A stretch of 64,000 bases of DNA from Acinetobacter nectaris CIP 110549 (lineage in GTDB: Bacteria; Pseudomonadota; Gammaproteobacteria; Pseudomonadales; Moraxellaceae): the NCBI RefSeq assembly GCF_000488215.1, contig NZ_KI530712.1, forward strand, positions 872,881-936,880. Direction: 5' to 3'. Shown here piece after piece: positions 9,007 through 21,711 of the stretch. The position numbers were made by a program, and so were the translations under genes. The notes beneath the pieces are model-generated. The model was not told the origin of the DNA and made no database searches. It was given only the letters and a program-made list of their open reading frames with translations. Each line of letters opens with the position of its first letter. Position 1 is the stretch's first letter.

Positions 9007-9915
9007 CTATGCTTTTTTTAATACTTTTTGGGCAGCCCCAACCACAAGAAAGACAAGCAATCCTGCAACAAATCCAAGTAATAAGTTAATAAGCATTGGG
9101 GTTGTACTACTTAATATTGTACCAAAGTTTGGAATTGACCCAACATAACTGACAGAATGTTCAGTTAAATGATGTGCTTGTGGTACAGCATGTGTAATAA
9201 TCCCTCCACCTACAAGAAACATTGCAACAGTTCCAACAATAGAAAGAAGTTTCATTAACTTTGGTGCAAACCCTAAAAGTAAACTTCCTATCGTTTGTTG
9301 CCATGCTTTTGCTTTCTTTTTTAAATACAAACCTAAATCATCAATTTTCACAATTAAAGCAACAAAGCCATATACACCAATCGTCATCACAAGTGAAATT
9401 AGACTCATTACAATCACTTTATCCATCAATGGTGCATCTGCAACTGTGCCTAAAGTAATAACAACAATCTCTGCCGACAAAATAAAATCGGTTTTTACTG
9501 CACCTTTTATTTTTTCTTTTTCATAATGCTCTAAATTATCTACACTAATCTGATCTGATTCCTCGTCAGACTTTCCTTTTTTACTTTGGAAAGCATGCAA
9601 TACTTTTTCAACCCCCTCATAACAAAGGAATAAACCACCTATCACCAAAAGCGGATTAATCAGCCATGCTGCAAAAACACTAATCACAAGTGCTAGTGGA
9701 ACAAGAATACATTTATTAATAAAAGAGCCTTTTGCAACAGACCAAACGACAGATAATTCACGATCTGCTTTAACACCTGTCACTTGTTGCGCATTCAATG
9801 CTAAGTCATCACCTAACACACCTGCTGTTTTTTTTGCTGCAACTTTGCTCATGACGGCAACATCATCTAAAGTAGATGCAATATCATCTAATAAAAGAAG
9901 TAAACTACCAGCCAT
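9007..9915 (-). CDS. DUF808 (YedI-like) inner-membrane protein
   Basis: 302 residues with several hydrophobic segments. The N-terminus [20 protein letters not shown] and the following [19 protein letters not shown] are characteristic of the DUF808/YedI family. Function is unknown. A soluble, lysine-rich stretch around residues 118-140 ([12 protein letters not shown]) separates two membrane regions. First of three closely spaced minus-strand genes, with ATG at 9913-9915. Confidence 0.85.
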   Translation of the reverse strand: MAGSLLLLLDDIASTLDDVAVMSKVAAKKTAGVLGDDLALNAQQVTGVKADRELSVVWSVAKGSFINKCILVPLALVISVFAAWLINPLLVIGGLFLCYEGVEKVLHAFQSKKGKSDEESDQISVDNLEHYEKEKIKGAVKTDFILSAEIVVITLGTVADAPLMDKVIVMSLISLVMTIGVYGFVALIVKIDDLGLYLKKKAKAWQQTIGSLLLGFAPKLMKLLSIVGTVAMFLVGGGIITHAVPQAHHLTEHSVSYVGSIPNFGTILSSTTPMLINLLLGFVAGLLVFLVVGAAQKVLKKA

Positions 9916-10110
9916 TAGAGTTCCTTTTTTTGGTTTTTATACTTTATTTTAATCTGTTTTCTTGTTATTTAAATAGTAAATATCGCAATATCCATACAAA
10001 GCCTATTTATTGATGTGCATTCGTTGTGTCATTTATACATAATGCACTTTTATGGCGTACAATATGGTCATTTCCAAATTAAAATAGCTCACTCATTTTA
10101 GGATTATAGT

Positions 10111-11124
10111 ATGACAGTAGAAAATCAACGTCCAATTATTTTAACTGGGGACCGTCCAACAGGGCAGTTACATTTAGGACATTTTGTTGGTTCTTTACGT
10201 TCTCGCGTGGGCTTACAAGACTCTCATCATCAGCACATACTCCTTGCAGATGCACAAGCACTGACTGATAACGCAGACAACTTTGAGAAAGTTCGTCGCA
10301 ATATTATAGAAGTTGCAACCGATTACCTCGCTGTAGGAATTGACCCAAGCAAAACAACCATTTGTGTACAGTCTCACTTACCTGCTTTAAATGAGCTCAC
10401 AATGTTGTATTTAAACTTTGTGACTGTTGCGCGTTTAGAACGCAACCCTACAATTAAGTCTGAAATACAAATGCGTGGGTTCGAGCGTGATATCCCTGCG
10501 GGCTTTTTATGCTACCCAGTTGCACAGGCAGCAGATATTACTGCATTTAAAGCAACAGTTGTTCCTGTTGGTGAAGATCAAATACCAATGATTGAACAAA
10601 CCAATGAAATTATTCGTCGTGTAAATAGACAAATTGGAAACGATATCCTTCCTGAATGTAAAACACTTTTGTCGAATGTTGGACGTCTTCCTGGCTTTGA
10701 TGGCAAAGCAAAAATGTCTAAATCACTTGGCAACACCATTGTACTGAATGCAACAGATAAAGATATTAAGAAAGCTGTAAATTCGATGTATACAGACCCT
10801 AACCATCTCCGCATTGAAGATCCAGGTCAGGTAGAAGGCAATGTTGTATTTACTTATTTAGATGCTTTCGATACAAATAAAGAAGAACTTAAAGAACTCA
10901 AAGCACACTATCGTCGTGGTGGTCTAGGTGATGGTACTGTTAAGAAACGTTTAGAAGGTATCTTAAAAGAGCTTATCGAACCAATACGCGAACGCCGTAA
11001 TGAACTTTCTAAAGATCCTGACTACATTATGGATGTATTACAAGAAGGAACTAGGAAGTGTCAGATCGTTACACAAAACACATTAGATGAGATAAAGTCT
11101 GGTCTTGGTATGTTTAGATTTTAA
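10111..11124 (+). CDS. trpS: Tryptophanyl-tRNA synthetase
   Basis: 337 residues, the usual length for class-Ic TrpRS. The HIGH-equivalent is in GDRPTGQLHLGHFVGS (residues 13-28), QIPMIEQT contacts tryptophan and ATP, and the KMSKS loop is AKMSKSLGN (about residue 200). It charges tRNA(Trp) with tryptophan in the cytosol. The ATG follows AGGATTATAGT, a fair Shine-Dalgarno. It stands alone, divergent from the DUF808 gene, and ends at a good intrinsic terminator. I saw no trp attenuator or T-box upstream. Confidence 0.96.
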   Translation: MTVENQRPIILTGDRPTGQLHLGHFVGSLRSRVGLQDSHHQHILLADAQALTDNADNFEKVRRNIIEVATDYLAVGIDPSKTTICVQSHLPALNELTMLYLNFVTVARLERNPTIKSEIQMRGFERDIPAGFLCYPVAQAADITAFKATVVPVGEDQIPMIEQTNEIIRRVNRQIGNDILPECKTLLSNVGRLPGFDGKAKMSKSLGNTIVLNATDKDIKKAVNSMYTDPNHLRIEDPGQVEGNVVFTYLDAFDTNKEELKELKAHYRRGGLGDGTVKKRLEGILKELIEPIRERRNELSKDPDYIMDVLQEGTRKCQIVTQNTLDEIKSGLGMFRF

Positions 11125-11280
11125 TTAGTGCAAACTAAATCACACAATTATCTAAATGTATAATATATTTGAATTTTAAATTTACAGACAGTCACACTTA
11201 ATCACATAACTGTGACTGAACAATACAGCTATTACCGCTATTCTTTTTATATAAAGAAAACGATTTTAGTTTCGTTGTTA

Positions 11281-11316
11281 TACGCAGTGGCTCCCCAACC
11301 ATTGCGTATTTTTTTA
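11281..11316 (+). terminator. trpS terminator
   Basis: TACGCAGTGG (11281-11290) pairs with CCATTGCGTA (11299-11308, one G-U pair) and is followed by seven T residues. It lies about 155 bp after the trpS stop. Confidence 0.8.
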
Positions 11317-11334
11317 TCTGTATTTTTTACAAAT

Positions 11335-11364
11335 AAAAAAGCAGCCTATAAAAGACTGCTTTTT
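11335..11364 (-). terminator. Terminator of sucAB-lpd
   Basis: AAAAAGCAG and CTGCTTTTT flank an 11-nt loop. Read on the minus strand the stem is followed by a T-run, 17 bp after the lpd stop. Confidence 0.8.
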
Positions 11365-11380
11365 CAAATCGATAATATTT

Positions 11381-12859
<1,479 letters not shown>

Positions 12860-12880
12860 TTATCGCTATTTGTTTAAAAA

Positions 12881-14101
12881 TTAAAGGTCAAGAATCAGTT
12901 TTGCTGGCTCTTCTAAAAGCTCTTTCACTGTTACTAAAAACCCAACAGCTTCCTTACCATCAATCATACGGTGATCATAAGACAATGCAAGATACATCAT
13001 TGGTAAAATAACCACTTGACCATTTACGGCCATAGGACGTTCTTGAATTTTATGCATACCTAAAATACCAGTTTGTGGCTGGTTCAAAATAGGTGTTGAA
13101 AGCAATGAACCAAAAGTTCCACCATTAGTAATGGTAAATGTTCCACCCGTCATTTCATCAATAGATAACTTGCCATCGCGTGCTTTTTCAGCATAACCAC
13201 GAATGCCTGATTCAACTTCAGCATAACTCAAACGGTCTGTATCACGAAGTACAGGAACAACCAAACCACGCTCAGATGAAACAGCAACACCAATATCATA
13301 ATAACCATGATAAACAATATCATCGCCATCAATCGATGCATTTACCGCAGGATAACGTTTTAGCGCTTCTGTCACGGCTTTTACGAAGAAAGACATAAAC
13401 CCTAAACGTGAACCATGGCGCTTCTCAAAAGCATCTTTGTATTGCTTACGCATGTCCATGATTGGTTTCATGTTGACTTCATTAAATGTCGTTAACATTG
13501 CCGTTTCTTGCGTTGCGGACAGCAGTCTCTCAGCAACACGCTTTCTCAAACGTGTCATTGGTACACGTTTTTCAATACGCTCACCGACAGCCATACTCAG
13601 CGGTGCTGTTGCAGGCGTTGCTACAGTAGCAGGCTTACTTTGATGATTTACAACATCTTCTTTTGTAATACGACCGCCGCGACCTGTACCTTGTACTTCT
13701 TCTGCTGCAATTCCTGTTTCAGTCAATGCTTTACGTACTGAAGGTGCTTGACCCTGTACTTGTTCACGCTCAACAATTGCAGAAGCACCTGCTTCAGTTT
13801 GTGCTGTCGCAGCTTTTACAGTTTCTTTAACATCAGCAGATTGAGGTGTAGCCTGTGCAGCAGCACCTTCTTCAAACTGTGCAATGACTTCATTTGAAAG
13901 TACCGTATCACCTTCATTTTTGACAATTGCAACTAAGCTACCATCTGCAGGAGCAACAACTTCAAGCACCACTTTATCTGTTTCAATATCACAAATGACT
14001 TCGTCACGTGATACAGCTTCACCTACTTGCTTATGCCATGTAGCTATTGTTCCATCTGCTACTGACTCTGGGAATACCGGTGCCTTAATTTCGGTTGCCA
14101 T
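12881..14101 (-). CDS. sucB: Dihydrolipoamide succinyltransferase (E2 of 2-oxoglutarate dehydrogenase)
   Basis: 406 residues. One lipoyl domain has the modified lysine K43 in ETDKVVLEV. An Ala/Gln-rich linker, the E3-binding domain (about residues 118-155, [17 protein letters not shown] then [13 protein letters not shown]) and the catalytic core follow, the core with H377 and D381 in [12 protein letters not shown]. It transfers the succinyl group to CoA in the TCA cycle. The single lipoyl domain and position next to sucA distinguish it from pyruvate E2. The lipoyl group would be supplied by LipB, encoded in the window at 37.8 kb. Shine-Dalgarno AGGAGAAG lies upstream, and the gene starts 17 bp after sucA. 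Confidence 0.96.
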   Translation of the reverse strand: MATEIKAPVFPESVADGTIATWHKQVGEAVSRDEVICDIETDKVVLEVVAPADGSLVAIVKNEGDTVLSNEVIAQFEEGAAAQATPQSADVKETVKAATAQTEAGASAIVEREQVQGQAPSVRKALTETGIAAEEVQGTGRGGRITKEDVVNHQSKPATVATPATAPLSMAVGERIEKRVPMTRLRKRVAERLLSATQETAMLTTFNEVNMKPIMDMRKQYKDAFEKRHGSRLGFMSFFVKAVTEALKRYPAVNASIDGDDIVYHGYYDIGVAVSSERGLVVPVLRDTDRLSYAEVESGIRGYAEKARDGKLSIDEMTGGTFTITNGGTFGSLLSTPILNQPQTGILGMHKIQERPMAVNGQVVILPMMYLALSYDHRMIDGKEAVGFLVTVKELLEEPAKLILDL

Positions 14102-14118
14102 TATACTACTTCTCCTGA

Positions 14119-16953
14119 TTATTCAGCTTCAAGCGCCAGCGCGTCAGAAATAAGCTGAGCTTGTTGTTTTGCATGCAAATATGGTGAACCACATGCAGGG
14201 GCTGCTGATGCTTGGCGTCCTGCAAAATGAAGTTTAATTTGTTTTCCAGCAGTCATGAAACCATCGAATAAACGCGGTGCAATAAAGTGCCAAGCACCTT
14301 GGTTTTGTGGCTCTTCTTGACACCAAACTACATCTTTTGCGTTTGGATATGACTCAAGTACTTCCGCAAGGCGTTTTTCTGGATATGGATATAACTGCTC
14401 AACGCGTACTACTGCGACATTTTCTAAGTTTTCTTCACGGCGTTTTTCTAAAATATCATAGTAGACTTTACCACCGCACAGCACAACGCGACTTACGTCA
14501 GACTTATTCAATGCATCTACTTCATCAATGACTGTTTGGAATTGCCCTTGAGCAAGCTCTTCTAAACTCGATACCGCTTGTTTATGACGTAATAAAGACT
14601 TAGGTGACATCACAATCAGTGGTTTACGAATTGGACGCACAGCTTGGCGGCGTAAAAGATGGAAAATCTGTGCAGGTGTCGTTGGTGTAACCACTTGCAT
14701 ATTGTCTTCTGCACAAAGTTGCAAAAAGCGTTCTAAACGTGCAGATGAGTGCTCAGGCCCTTGCCCTTCAAAGCCATGTGGTAATAGCATTGCCAAGCCA
14801 CACACACGCTCCCACTTGGTCTCACCAGATGCAATAAACTGATCAATCACAACCTGTGCACAGTTAGCAAAGTCACCAAATTGTGCTTCCCAAACAACCA
14901 ATGCATGTGGTTGAGTCGTTGCATAACCATATTCAAATGCAAGAACAGCTTCTTCAGAAAGTAAAGAATCCCAAAGTGCAAAACGTGGCTGATTTTCTTT
15001 AATATGGCAAAGCGGTAAATATTCAGAACCATCTTTTTGGTTATGTAATTTTGCATGGCGGTGTGAGAACGTACCACGTCCAACATCTTCACCACTAATA
15101 CGCACAAGATAACCATCATCTAGAATAGTTGCATACGCTAAAGTTTCCGCAGCACCCCAATTTAGTGGTGTTTCACCTGTTTGCATTTTTAAGCGTTCAT
15201 CAATGACTTTCGATACTTGGCGCTGCATTTCAAACCCTTCAGGTAAGGTATGCATTCTACGTCCAAGCTCTTTTAAACGCTCGATATCAAAAGAAGTATC
15301 CCAATTGTCTGTATAATCTAAACCAAGATAAGGCTTCCAATCGACAAACATTTTTGTATTTGGTTCAAGTACAAGTGCATTGGCAACATGCTTACCTGCT
15401 TCCAAATCTGAGCGATAATGCTCAATCATTTTGTCCGCTTCATCACGATCTAAGACCTGATCTTGTACCAGTTTATCTGCATACAACGTACGTGTCGTTG
15501 GCTTCTTACTAATGACTTTATACATCATTGGCTGAGTTGCAGATGGCTCATCTGCTTCATTGTGACCACGACGACGATAACAGAACAAGTCAATCACTAC
15601 ATCTTTACGGAACGTATGACGGAAGTCATGTGCAAGCTGAGAAATAAATACAACAGCTTCAGGGTCATCACCGTTCACATGAAATATTGGTGACTGAACC
15701 ATTTTTGCGATGTCTGTACAATATTCAGTTGAACGCGCATCTTTAGGGTTGGATGTTGTAAAACCAACTTGGTTGTTTACTACAATATGTACTGTGCCAC
15801 CTACCGTATAGCCACGTGTTTGTGACATTTGGAAGGTTTCCATATTTACACCCTGACCTGCAAATGCAGCATCGCCATGTACAATAATTGGTAGAACATC
15901 GTCACCGCCAATATCTTTACGGCGTACTTGACGTGCTCTTACCGAACCTTCAACCACAGGCCCAACAATCTCTAAATGCGATGGGTTAAATGCAAGTGCA
16001 AGATGGACTTCACCACCCGGTGTCACCACATTTGACGAGAATCCTTGATGATACTTCACATCACCAGAACCTTTCTTCGTTAATGATTTCCCTTCAAACT
16101 CACCGAAGAGATCGGCAGGGTTTTTACCCATAATGTTGACTAAAAGGTTTAAACGCCCACGGTGAGGCATCCCAATAACAACCTCTTTACACCCAACCGC
16201 ACCAGCACGTTGAATCAGTTCATTAACCATAGGTATAAAAGACTCACCGCCTTCTACACCAAAACGTTTTGCACCAACGAACTTATTCCCTAAATATTTT
16301 TCTAAACCTTCCGCGGCAGTCAAACGCTCTAATACATGCTTTTTCTGACTTGCCGAAAAGTCAAACTGACCTTTTGCACCTTCTAAACGCTGTTGAATCC
16401 AACGCTTTTCAACAGTATTTACAATGTGCATATATTCAGCACCAATAGACTGACAGTAGGTTGCTTCCATCGCATCTACCATTTCGCCTAAAGTGGCATC
16501 ACTTTTACCAATAGCCAAGTTACCTGTATTAAATATTGTATCTAAATCAGACTTCGTGAGGCCATGTGCATTAAGCTCTAAATCGGGTACTTCTTCACGA
16601 GTTGCAATGCCCAAAGGGTCTAAACGTGCTTTTTGATGACCGCGATTACGATATGCTGCGATGAGTTGTAAAACACCAACTTGGCGACGCTCATGCTCTG
16701 TACTTACCGTACTTTGTCCAATTGGTTGGCCACGATTCGAGTTTCGACCGAGTAATAAAAATTGTTCACGCACAGTTCCATGTGGTTGATCGCCCTTGGG
16801 ATATTTATCGAAATACTTACGCCAGTCTTCAGTGACTGTAGATGGAGAAGTTAAGTACTGTTCATATAATTCTTCAATATATGCTGCACTATCAGCTGAA
16901 AGTTCAGTATCGAGACGCAGTGCGTCAGCAACTTCTTGCATTTTTGGACCCAT
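14119..16953 (-). CDS. sucA: 2-Oxoglutarate dehydrogenase E1 component
   Basis: 944 residues, normal for SucA. The N-terminal [13 protein letters not shown] segment that binds E2 is followed by the thiamine diphosphate domains, with [23 protein letters not shown] and [15 protein letters not shown], and a C-terminal transketolase-like part with [19 protein letters not shown]. It decarboxylates 2-oxoglutarate and succinylates the lipoyl arm of SucB. Start choice is uncertain. The ATG at 16953 lies directly against AAGGAA, which is too close, while the in-frame ATG at 16941 ([11 protein letters not shown]) has a better but long spacing; the two differ by four residues. First gene of sucA-sucB-lpd. 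Confidence 0.95.
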   Translation of the reverse strand: MGPKMQEVADALRLDTELSADSAAYIEELYEQYLTSPSTVTEDWRKYFDKYPKGDQPHGTVREQFLLLGRNSNRGQPIGQSTVSTEHERRQVGVLQLIAAYRNRGHQKARLDPLGIATREEVPDLELNAHGLTKSDLDTIFNTGNLAIGKSDATLGEMVDAMEATYCQSIGAEYMHIVNTVEKRWIQQRLEGAKGQFDFSASQKKHVLERLTAAEGLEKYLGNKFVGAKRFGVEGGESFIPMVNELIQRAGAVGCKEVVIGMPHRGRLNLLVNIMGKNPADLFGEFEGKSLTKKGSGDVKYHQGFSSNVVTPGGEVHLALAFNPSHLEIVGPVVEGSVRARQVRRKDIGGDDVLPIIVHGDAAFAGQGVNMETFQMSQTRGYTVGGTVHIVVNNQVGFTTSNPKDARSTEYCTDIAKMVQSPIFHVNGDDPEAVVFISQLAHDFRHTFRKDVVIDLFCYRRRGHNEADEPSATQPMMYKVISKKPTTRTLYADKLVQDQVLDRDEADKMIEHYRSDLEAGKHVANALVLEPNTKMFVDWKPYLGLDYTDNWDTSFDIERLKELGRRMHTLPEGFEMQRQVSKVIDERLKMQTGETPLNWGAAETLAYATILDDGYLVRISGEDVGRGTFSHRHAKLHNQKDGSEYLPLCHIKENQPRFALWDSLLSEEAVLAFEYGYATTQPHALVVWEAQFGDFANCAQVVIDQFIASGETKWERVCGLAMLLPHGFEGQGPEHSSARLERFLQLCAEDNMQVVTPTTPAQIFHLLRRQAVRPIRKPLIVMSPKSLLRHKQAVSSLEELAQGQFQTVIDEVDALNKSDVSRVVLCGGKVYYDILEKRREENLENVAVVRVEQLYPYPEKRLAEVLESYPNAKDVVWCQEEPQNQGAWHFIAPRLFDGFMTAGKQIKLHFAGRQASAAPACGSPYLHAKQQAQLISDALALEAE

Positions 16954-17456
16954 TTCCTTGTTGCAAAAACATTTACAGGCTACTCGTGAGGCAACCCATG
17001 ATCGATCGTGTCAATAATGTAAAAATACACTTATTATTATGCCCGACTAAAATGATATACGGGCAATACAGTGTATACATTAGATCAAATACTCACCTAA
17101 TGTGCCCAATGAGAAATTCATCTCACTTTATACATCACACCGCTCATTTATACCTTGTATAAAATCGTGCAATTTTTACTAATCGACTTAGAAAAAATAA
17201 ACCACTATTTAGCTTTTCTAAAGCGACTCAATCCTTGTGTACACTTTACTATTCTCTCACACTATATAGCATGGCTAAGATGGCTTTTTTCAATGTTCTT
17301 GTTCGGAAATTCTATCACAGCTACTTTCGCTTGTTACGCCTTTTGTCATCAGGATTTCATGAATAAATGACCCATGATTATCACTATTTCTAATGTTGAG
17401 CCGAGTACACCTTTTTTTCAAGAAAAATGCGTTATTAAAGGCCACTAAATTACATA
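16954..17456. other. sucA upstream region
   Basis: About 500 bp between sucA and the sdhB terminator with no convincing gene. It must hold the sucA promoter on the minus strand. A dyad TGCCCG-N14-CGGGCA spans 17040-17065, about 85-110 bp before the sucA start, overlapping a possible -35 (TTGCCC on the minus strand). I could not fix a single promoter. Confidence 0.5.
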
Positions 17457-17484
17457 AATAAAATAAAAGCGCACCGAAGTGCGC
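17457..17484 (-). terminator. sdhCDAB terminator with a UUCG loop
   Basis: GCGCAC and GTGCGC (17469-17484) close a tetraloop that reads TTCG on the minus strand. TTTTATTTTATT follows, 17 bp after the sdhB stop. Confidence 0.9.
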
Positions 17485-17500
17485 CTCTACTTACAACACA

Positions 17501-18211
17501 TTAACCCGCTTGATCTAAAAGCATATTACGAATATGACCAATAGCCTTTGTTGGGTTTAACCCTTTAGGGCAAACAGAGACACAATTCATAATTCCTTTA
17601 CAGCGGAATAAGCTAAATGGGTCATCTAAACGTGCTAAACGGTCAGCAGTCGCTGTATCACGAGAGTCAATAATAAAGCGATAGGCATTGAGCAATGCGG
17701 ATGGCCCTAAAAATTTATCTGGATTCCACCAAAATGAAGGACAAGAGGTCGAACAACACGCACATAAAATACACTCGTACAGACCATTCAAATGCTCACG
17801 CTCTTCAGGTGTTTGCAAGCGCTCTTTTGGTGGTGCAGGTTGATTGTTAATTAAAAATGGTTGAATCTTGTCATACTGATCATAAAACTGATTCATATCT
17901 ACAACAAGATCTTTAATCACAGGCAAGCCTGGTAAAGGTCGGATAACTATTTTTTTCGGCAAATCATTTAAGTTTTGCAAACAAGCCAAGCCATTTTTAC
18001 CATTAATATTTACACCATCCGAGCCACAAATACCTTCACGGCAAGAACGTCTAAACGTTAACGTTTCATCTTGAACTTTTAAAGCCAGTAAAGCATCTAA
18101 TAACATACGATGTTTATCTGTAAGCTCTAACTTAAAAGTTTGCATGTACGGCGCTTTATCCTTATCAGGATCATAGCGGTAGATTTCGAAAATACGGGTT
18201 CCTCTACTCAT
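17501..18211 (-). CDS. sdhB: Succinate dehydrogenase iron-sulfur subunit
   Basis: 236 residues from the ATG at 18209-18211, preceded by GGGAGATAGAA; the longer open frame overlaps sdhA and is not needed. Cysteine groups for the three clusters are visible: [10 protein letters not shown] plus a later Cys for [2Fe-2S], [12 protein letters not shown] for [4Fe-4S], and [17 protein letters not shown] for [3Fe-4S]. It carries electrons from SdhA to ubiquinone in complex II on the cytoplasmic face of the inner membrane. Last gene of sdhCDAB, 13 bp after sdhA, followed by a strong terminator. Confidence 0.96.
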   Translation of the reverse strand: MSRGTRIFEIYRYDPDKDKAPYMQTFKLELTDKHRMLLDALLALKVQDETLTFRRSCREGICGSDGVNINGKNGLACLQNLNDLPKKIVIRPLPGLPVIKDLVVDMNQFYDQYDKIQPFLINNQPAPPKERLQTPEEREHLNGLYECILCACCSTSCPSFWWNPDKFLGPSALLNAYRFIIDSRDTATADRLARLDDPFSLFRCKGIMNCVSVCPKGLNPTKAIGHIRNMLLDQAG

Positions 18212-18224
18212 TTCTATCTCCCAA

Positions 18225-20120
18225 TTAGAATGTACGTGGCTTCGGTTGAATAGCATCAACAGTTAACGGCGAATACCGCACTGGCTTGTACTCTAAATGG
18301 TTATCTGCGGCATACCAAAGTGTATGCTTCATCCATTCGTCATCACGGCGTCCGTAAGAGTACGTTGGATGATCTGCAGGTAGTTCATAGTCTACAACCG
18401 TATGTGCTCCACGACATTCTTTACGTGCTGCCGCAGAAATAAGCGTTGCTTTTGCAACTTCATACAGATTTTCAACTTCTAATGCTTCAATACGTGCAGT
18501 ATTAAATACTTTAGATTTGTCTTTTAAATGAATATTTCGAACACGTGGTTCAAGCGCTAAGATTTCTTTAACACCCTTATCAAGTAATGCTTGTGTACGG
18601 AATACACCTGCATGATCTTGTACAATGTCACGAATCGCATCAGCAACATCTTGTGCATTTTCACCCGATGCCGAACTATCCAATTTATTTACACGTGCCA
18701 ATGTTTTTTCTAAAACATTCGTTGGCAATGGCGTGTATTCATCACCATGATGCTTGGTCACATAATCGATGATATGCTCGCCTGCTGCTTTACCAAATAC
18801 GACTAAATCGAGTAAAGAGTTTGTACCCAAACGGTTTGCACCATGTACAGATACACATGAGCACTCGCCAATCGCATATAAACCTTTTACAGGTTGGGTA
18901 AAGTTACGCTGACTATTACTTTCATATTTATCTTCAGCAACATCATAGCCTGCTTCAAGTGAAGCATCTTGTTCACCCACTGGAATAACCACTTGACCAT
19001 GAATATTGGTTGGAATACCACCCATTTGATAATGAATAGTTGGTACAACAGGAATTGGCTCTTTTGTAATATCTACATTTGCAAACTTTTTGCCAATTTC
19101 AAACACAGATGGCAAACGCTTCATGATGGTATCTGCACCCAAATGCGTCATATCTAACAAGATATAATCACCTTTCGGTCCACATCCACGACCTTCTTTA
19201 ATTTCTTGGTCCATAGAACGCGATACAAAGTCACGTGGTGCAAGGTCTTTTAGTGTCGGTGCATAGCGCTCCATAAATGGTTCGCCATCTTTATTTCTTA
19301 AAATTGCACCCTCACCACGACAACCTTCTGTCAGAAGTACGCCTGCGCCAGCAACACCTGTTGGATGGAACTGCCAAAACTCCATATCTTGTAATGGAAT
19401 TCCTGCACGTGCAGCCATACCTAAACCATCACCTGTATTAATATAGGCATTGGTCGATGCACGGTATACACGACCTGCTCCACCAGTTGCAAACAATGTC
19501 GCTTTTGCTTGGAATACTGCAATGTCACCCGTTTCTTGATCGTAAGCAGTTACGCCCAGAACATCACCTTCCTCATTACGAATCAGGTCAAGTGCAATCC
19601 ACTCTACGAAAAACTGTGTACCCATTTTCACATTGCTTTGATATAGCGTATGTAGTAATGCATGCCCTGTACGGTCTGCTGCCGCACATGCGCGTGGTAC
19701 CGCTTTTTCACCATAATTTGCAGAGTGACCACCAAATGGACGTTGGTAAATTGTACCATCGTTATTGCGGTCAAATGGCATACCCATGTGTTCAAGTTCA
19801 TAAACAACTTTAGGCGCTTCACGGCACATAAACTCGATTGCATCTTGGTCACCTAACCAATCTGAACCTTTTACTGTGTCATAAAAGTGATAATGCCAAT
19901 TGTCTTCTTGCATGTTTCCAAGTGATGCACCAATACCACCTTGAGCAGCAACTGTATGCGAACGTGTTGGAAACACCTTGGTAAGTACAGCAACTTTCAA
20001 ACCTGCTTGAGCAAGTTGATACGCGGCTCTCATACCTGAGCCACCACCACCAACGATGACAGCATCAAATGTTAAATTTTGAATATTAGAATAATTTTCT
20101 TTGGGAGTAATTGCGCCCAT
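18225..20120 (-). CDS. sdhA: Succinate dehydrogenase flavoprotein subunit
   Basis: 631 residues. FAD-binding [17 protein letters not shown] is near the N-terminus and [16 protein letters not shown] carries the histidine that covalently binds [23 protein letters not shown] and the C-terminal RREAR-like capping region ([15 protein letters not shown]) complete the active site. It oxidises succinate to fumarate. It is about 30-40 residues longer than E. coli SdhA, mostly at the N-terminus. Shine-Dalgarno AGGAAG lies upstream of the ATG at 20118-20120. Third gene in sdhCDAB, 16 bp after sdhD. Confidence 0.96.
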   Translation of the reverse strand: MGAITPKENYSNIQNLTFDAVIVGGGGSGMRAAYQLAQAGLKVAVLTKVFPTRSHTVAAQGGIGASLGNMQEDNWHYHFYDTVKGSDWLGDQDAIEFMCREAPKVVYELEHMGMPFDRNNDGTIYQRPFGGHSANYGEKAVPRACAAADRTGHALLHTLYQSNVKMGTQFFVEWIALDLIRNEEGDVLGVTAYDQETGDIAVFQAKATLFATGGAGRVYRASTNAYINTGDGLGMAARAGIPLQDMEFWQFHPTGVAGAGVLLTEGCRGEGAILRNKDGEPFMERYAPTLKDLAPRDFVSRSMDQEIKEGRGCGPKGDYILLDMTHLGADTIMKRLPSVFEIGKKFANVDITKEPIPVVPTIHYQMGGIPTNIHGQVVIPVGEQDASLEAGYDVAEDKYESNSQRNFTQPVKGLYAIGECSCVSVHGANRLGTNSLLDLVVFGKAAGEHIIDYVTKHHGDEYTPLPTNVLEKTLARVNKLDSSASGENAQDVADAIRDIVQDHAGVFRTQALLDKGVKEILALEPRVRNIHLKDKSKVFNTARIEALEVENLYEVAKATLISAAARKECRGAHTVVDYELPADHPTYSYGRRDDEWMKHTLWYAADNHLEYKPVRYSPLTVDAIQPKPRTF

Positions 20121-20136
20121 GATGATGTCTTCCTAT

Positions 20137-20505
20137 CTATCGGTTTGCCCAAAAAATCTGGATACCCCAGATTGCATAAACGAATACAGCAATAATCACT
20201 GCTGTCGTCAGAACCAAGCGCAAACCCGATGCAGATGGCCCCATGTGACGTGTCGTAACATAGTCTGTAAAGACTTGCCACATACCAATCCATCCATGAG
20301 CAACTAAAGAAAGAATCGCAAGCAATGAGAAAACCTTCATTGGAAGCGTCATCATAAAACCAGACCACTGCTCATAACTAAAACCGCTATGAAACAAGAT
20401 CCACCCAAATACAATGACAGTATATGCCGCTAATACGATTGCGCTTATACGTTGAATAAACCAATCGCGGGAGCCTGAACCTGTTAAACCTGTAGCACTT
20501 TTCAT
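20137..20505 (-). CDS. sdhD: Succinate dehydrogenase membrane anchor subunit D
   Basis: 122 residues from the ATG at 20503-20505, which overlaps the sdhC stop as TAATG, implying translational coupling. An in-frame ATG five codons earlier (20520) is an alternative. Three membrane helices are predicted. HGWIGMWQVFTDYV contains H70, the likely haem b ligand region, and D81/Y82, equivalent to the quinone-site Asp-Tyr pair of E. coli SdhD. Together with SdhC it anchors complex II and forms the ubiquinone site. Confidence 0.92.
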   Translation of the reverse strand: MKSATGLTGSGSRDWFIQRISAIVLAAYTVIVFGWILFHSGFSYEQWSGFMMTLPMKVFSLLAILSLVAHGWIGMWQVFTDYVTTRHMGPSASGLRLVLTTAVIIAVFVYAIWGIQIFWANR

Positions 20506-20906
20506 TAGATTACGATCCATATAAACGCTGCGATTATCCCAATCGCAGACAAGCCCAATGAAACTGTAGCTGCCACTCGACCACTCTGTAGTTCCTCATT
20601 AAACCCGAGATCTGCAAACAAGTGCTTCATTCCCATAATAAAATGGTAAATCAGACCTGCAACAAAAGCCCAGACAATAAGGCGTACGAAGAAACTTCCG
20701 AAAATTTGTTCTTTCACATAAGTAAAGCCTTCAGGAGAAGACAATGACTTATCCAATATCCATAAAAGTACTGGAACCAACAAGAATACGATTACACCTG
20801 ACAAACGGTGTAGGATTGATGCAATAGCCACGGGAGAGCGTAAGTTAACCGCTAACACCTGTCCCATGGACAAATTGACAGGTCTGTTGCTTTTCACAGC
20901 GGGCAT
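20505..20906 (-). CDS. sdhC: Succinate dehydrogenase cytochrome b556 subunit
   Basis: 133 residues with three predicted membrane helices. The family signature RPVNL...SILHRLSG is at residues 8-37, and H95 in YHFIMGMKHLFADLG is the expected haem b axial ligand. It is the first gene of sdhCDAB. The ATG at 20904-20906 has the purine-rich AGAAGGAG some 20 nt upstream and ACAGG immediately before. A clear sigma-70 promoter lies about 100 bp upstream, with a perfect 19-bp palindrome between promoter and gene. Confidence 0.95.
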   Translation of the reverse strand: MPAVKSNRPVNLSMGQVLAVNLRSPVAIASILHRLSGVIVFLLVPVLLWILDKSLSSPEGFTYVKEQIFGSFFVRLIVWAFVAGLIYHFIMGMKHLFADLGFNEELQSGRVAATVSLGLSAIGIIAAFIWIVI

Positions 20907-20968
20907 CCTGTAAGTAAAAACTCCTTCTGGAGTTTGTTAGATTAATTCAAAGGAAAGCTAGCATATTA

Positions 20969-20987
20969 TTTAGGCATCATGCCTAAA
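20969..20987. promoter_or_regulatory. Perfect palindrome just downstream of the sdhC promoter, likely operator
   Basis: TTTAGGCAT-C-ATGCCTAAA is a perfect 9-bp inverted repeat. It starts roughly 13 bp downstream of the predicted sdhC transcription start, a position typical of repressor sites. It could instead form an RNA hairpin in the leader. The half-site recurs in the same intergenic region. Confidence 0.6.
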
Positions 20988-21006
20988 TTCTTTTCTACGT
21001 CTTTGA

Positions 21007-21035
21007 ATTATAGAACGGCTCTTGACAAATTTCAA
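21007..21035 (-). promoter_or_regulatory. sdhC sigma-70 promoter
   Basis: On the minus strand, -35 TTGAAA (complement of 21030-21035), a 17-bp spacer and -10 TATAAT (complement of 21007-21012). Near-consensus, about 100 bp upstream of sdhC. Confidence 0.8.
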
Positions 21036-21711
21036 ACAAGCCATTCGATCTAAAAACAAACAATTTTATTTAAATAATAATCATTTATAAAAACACAAAT
21101 AAAGCACTTTCCCAATTTAAAACTTCAAGAATCAATAAGCTATTTTTATTTTTAAAATCTTTTATTTTCTCATATTTTGATATATCACATAAATTTATTG
21201 ACTTTTTGCATCTTTATTTTTTTTTGCATTAAATTTATTACCTACTTTTAGGCAAGGTTAACCTTTGTTTTAATTCACCTTATCTGAGAAATATGATCAT
21301 TTTATGAAATTGAATGTATTTTTTTTAATCTTTTTTTTGACAAAAAGTACCACCGTTACAAAAAAGTTTTACTAAATATTTCTAAAGCAGAACCCTTTAT
21401 TTATCTACATTCCTGAGACTTTAGAGTTTAAAAAAACATCAATTTATCACTTATTTTAGCTTATTCTTCATCATGCCTAATGCATAAAACACTATATTTC
21501 TTCCCTTATCTTGCTGTACATTGGAAGGCATAAGGACAAGATATGTTTATTTTGCATACAATATTAAAAATAAAAGTTTAAACTTTATCCAAATATCGGA
21601 TGCAAACGGTAAATACACAGGTAGTGATTACAAGCAACTTTATCCAGCATAAGCAAGATAAAGCAGCTAAAAGCATATCAAATTACATTCACCAGGACAG
21701 GAGATCTATGA

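Larger units (their letters stand above)
20907..21711. other. Divergent control region between sdhC and gltA (805 bp, very A/T-rich)
   Basis: No gene is supported. It holds the sdhC promoter (21007-21035), the palindrome TTTAGGCATCATGCCTAAA (20969-20987), a further TTTTAGGCA at 21246-21254 next to the palindrome AAGGTTAACCTT (21254-21265), and ATCATGCCTAATGCAT at 21470-21485. The gltA promoter is not obvious; TATATT at 21493-21498 is one possible -10. Confidence 0.6.

Noticed and set aside
10441-10490. tRNA T-loop-like GGGTTCGAGCGTG
   Set aside because: It lies inside the trpS coding sequence and no cloverleaf can be drawn around it. No tRNA genes were found in the window.
17155-17370. 71-codon plus-strand frame between sucA and sdhB
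   Set aside because: No Shine-Dalgarno, no family resemblance, and it occupies the region expected to hold the sucA promoter.
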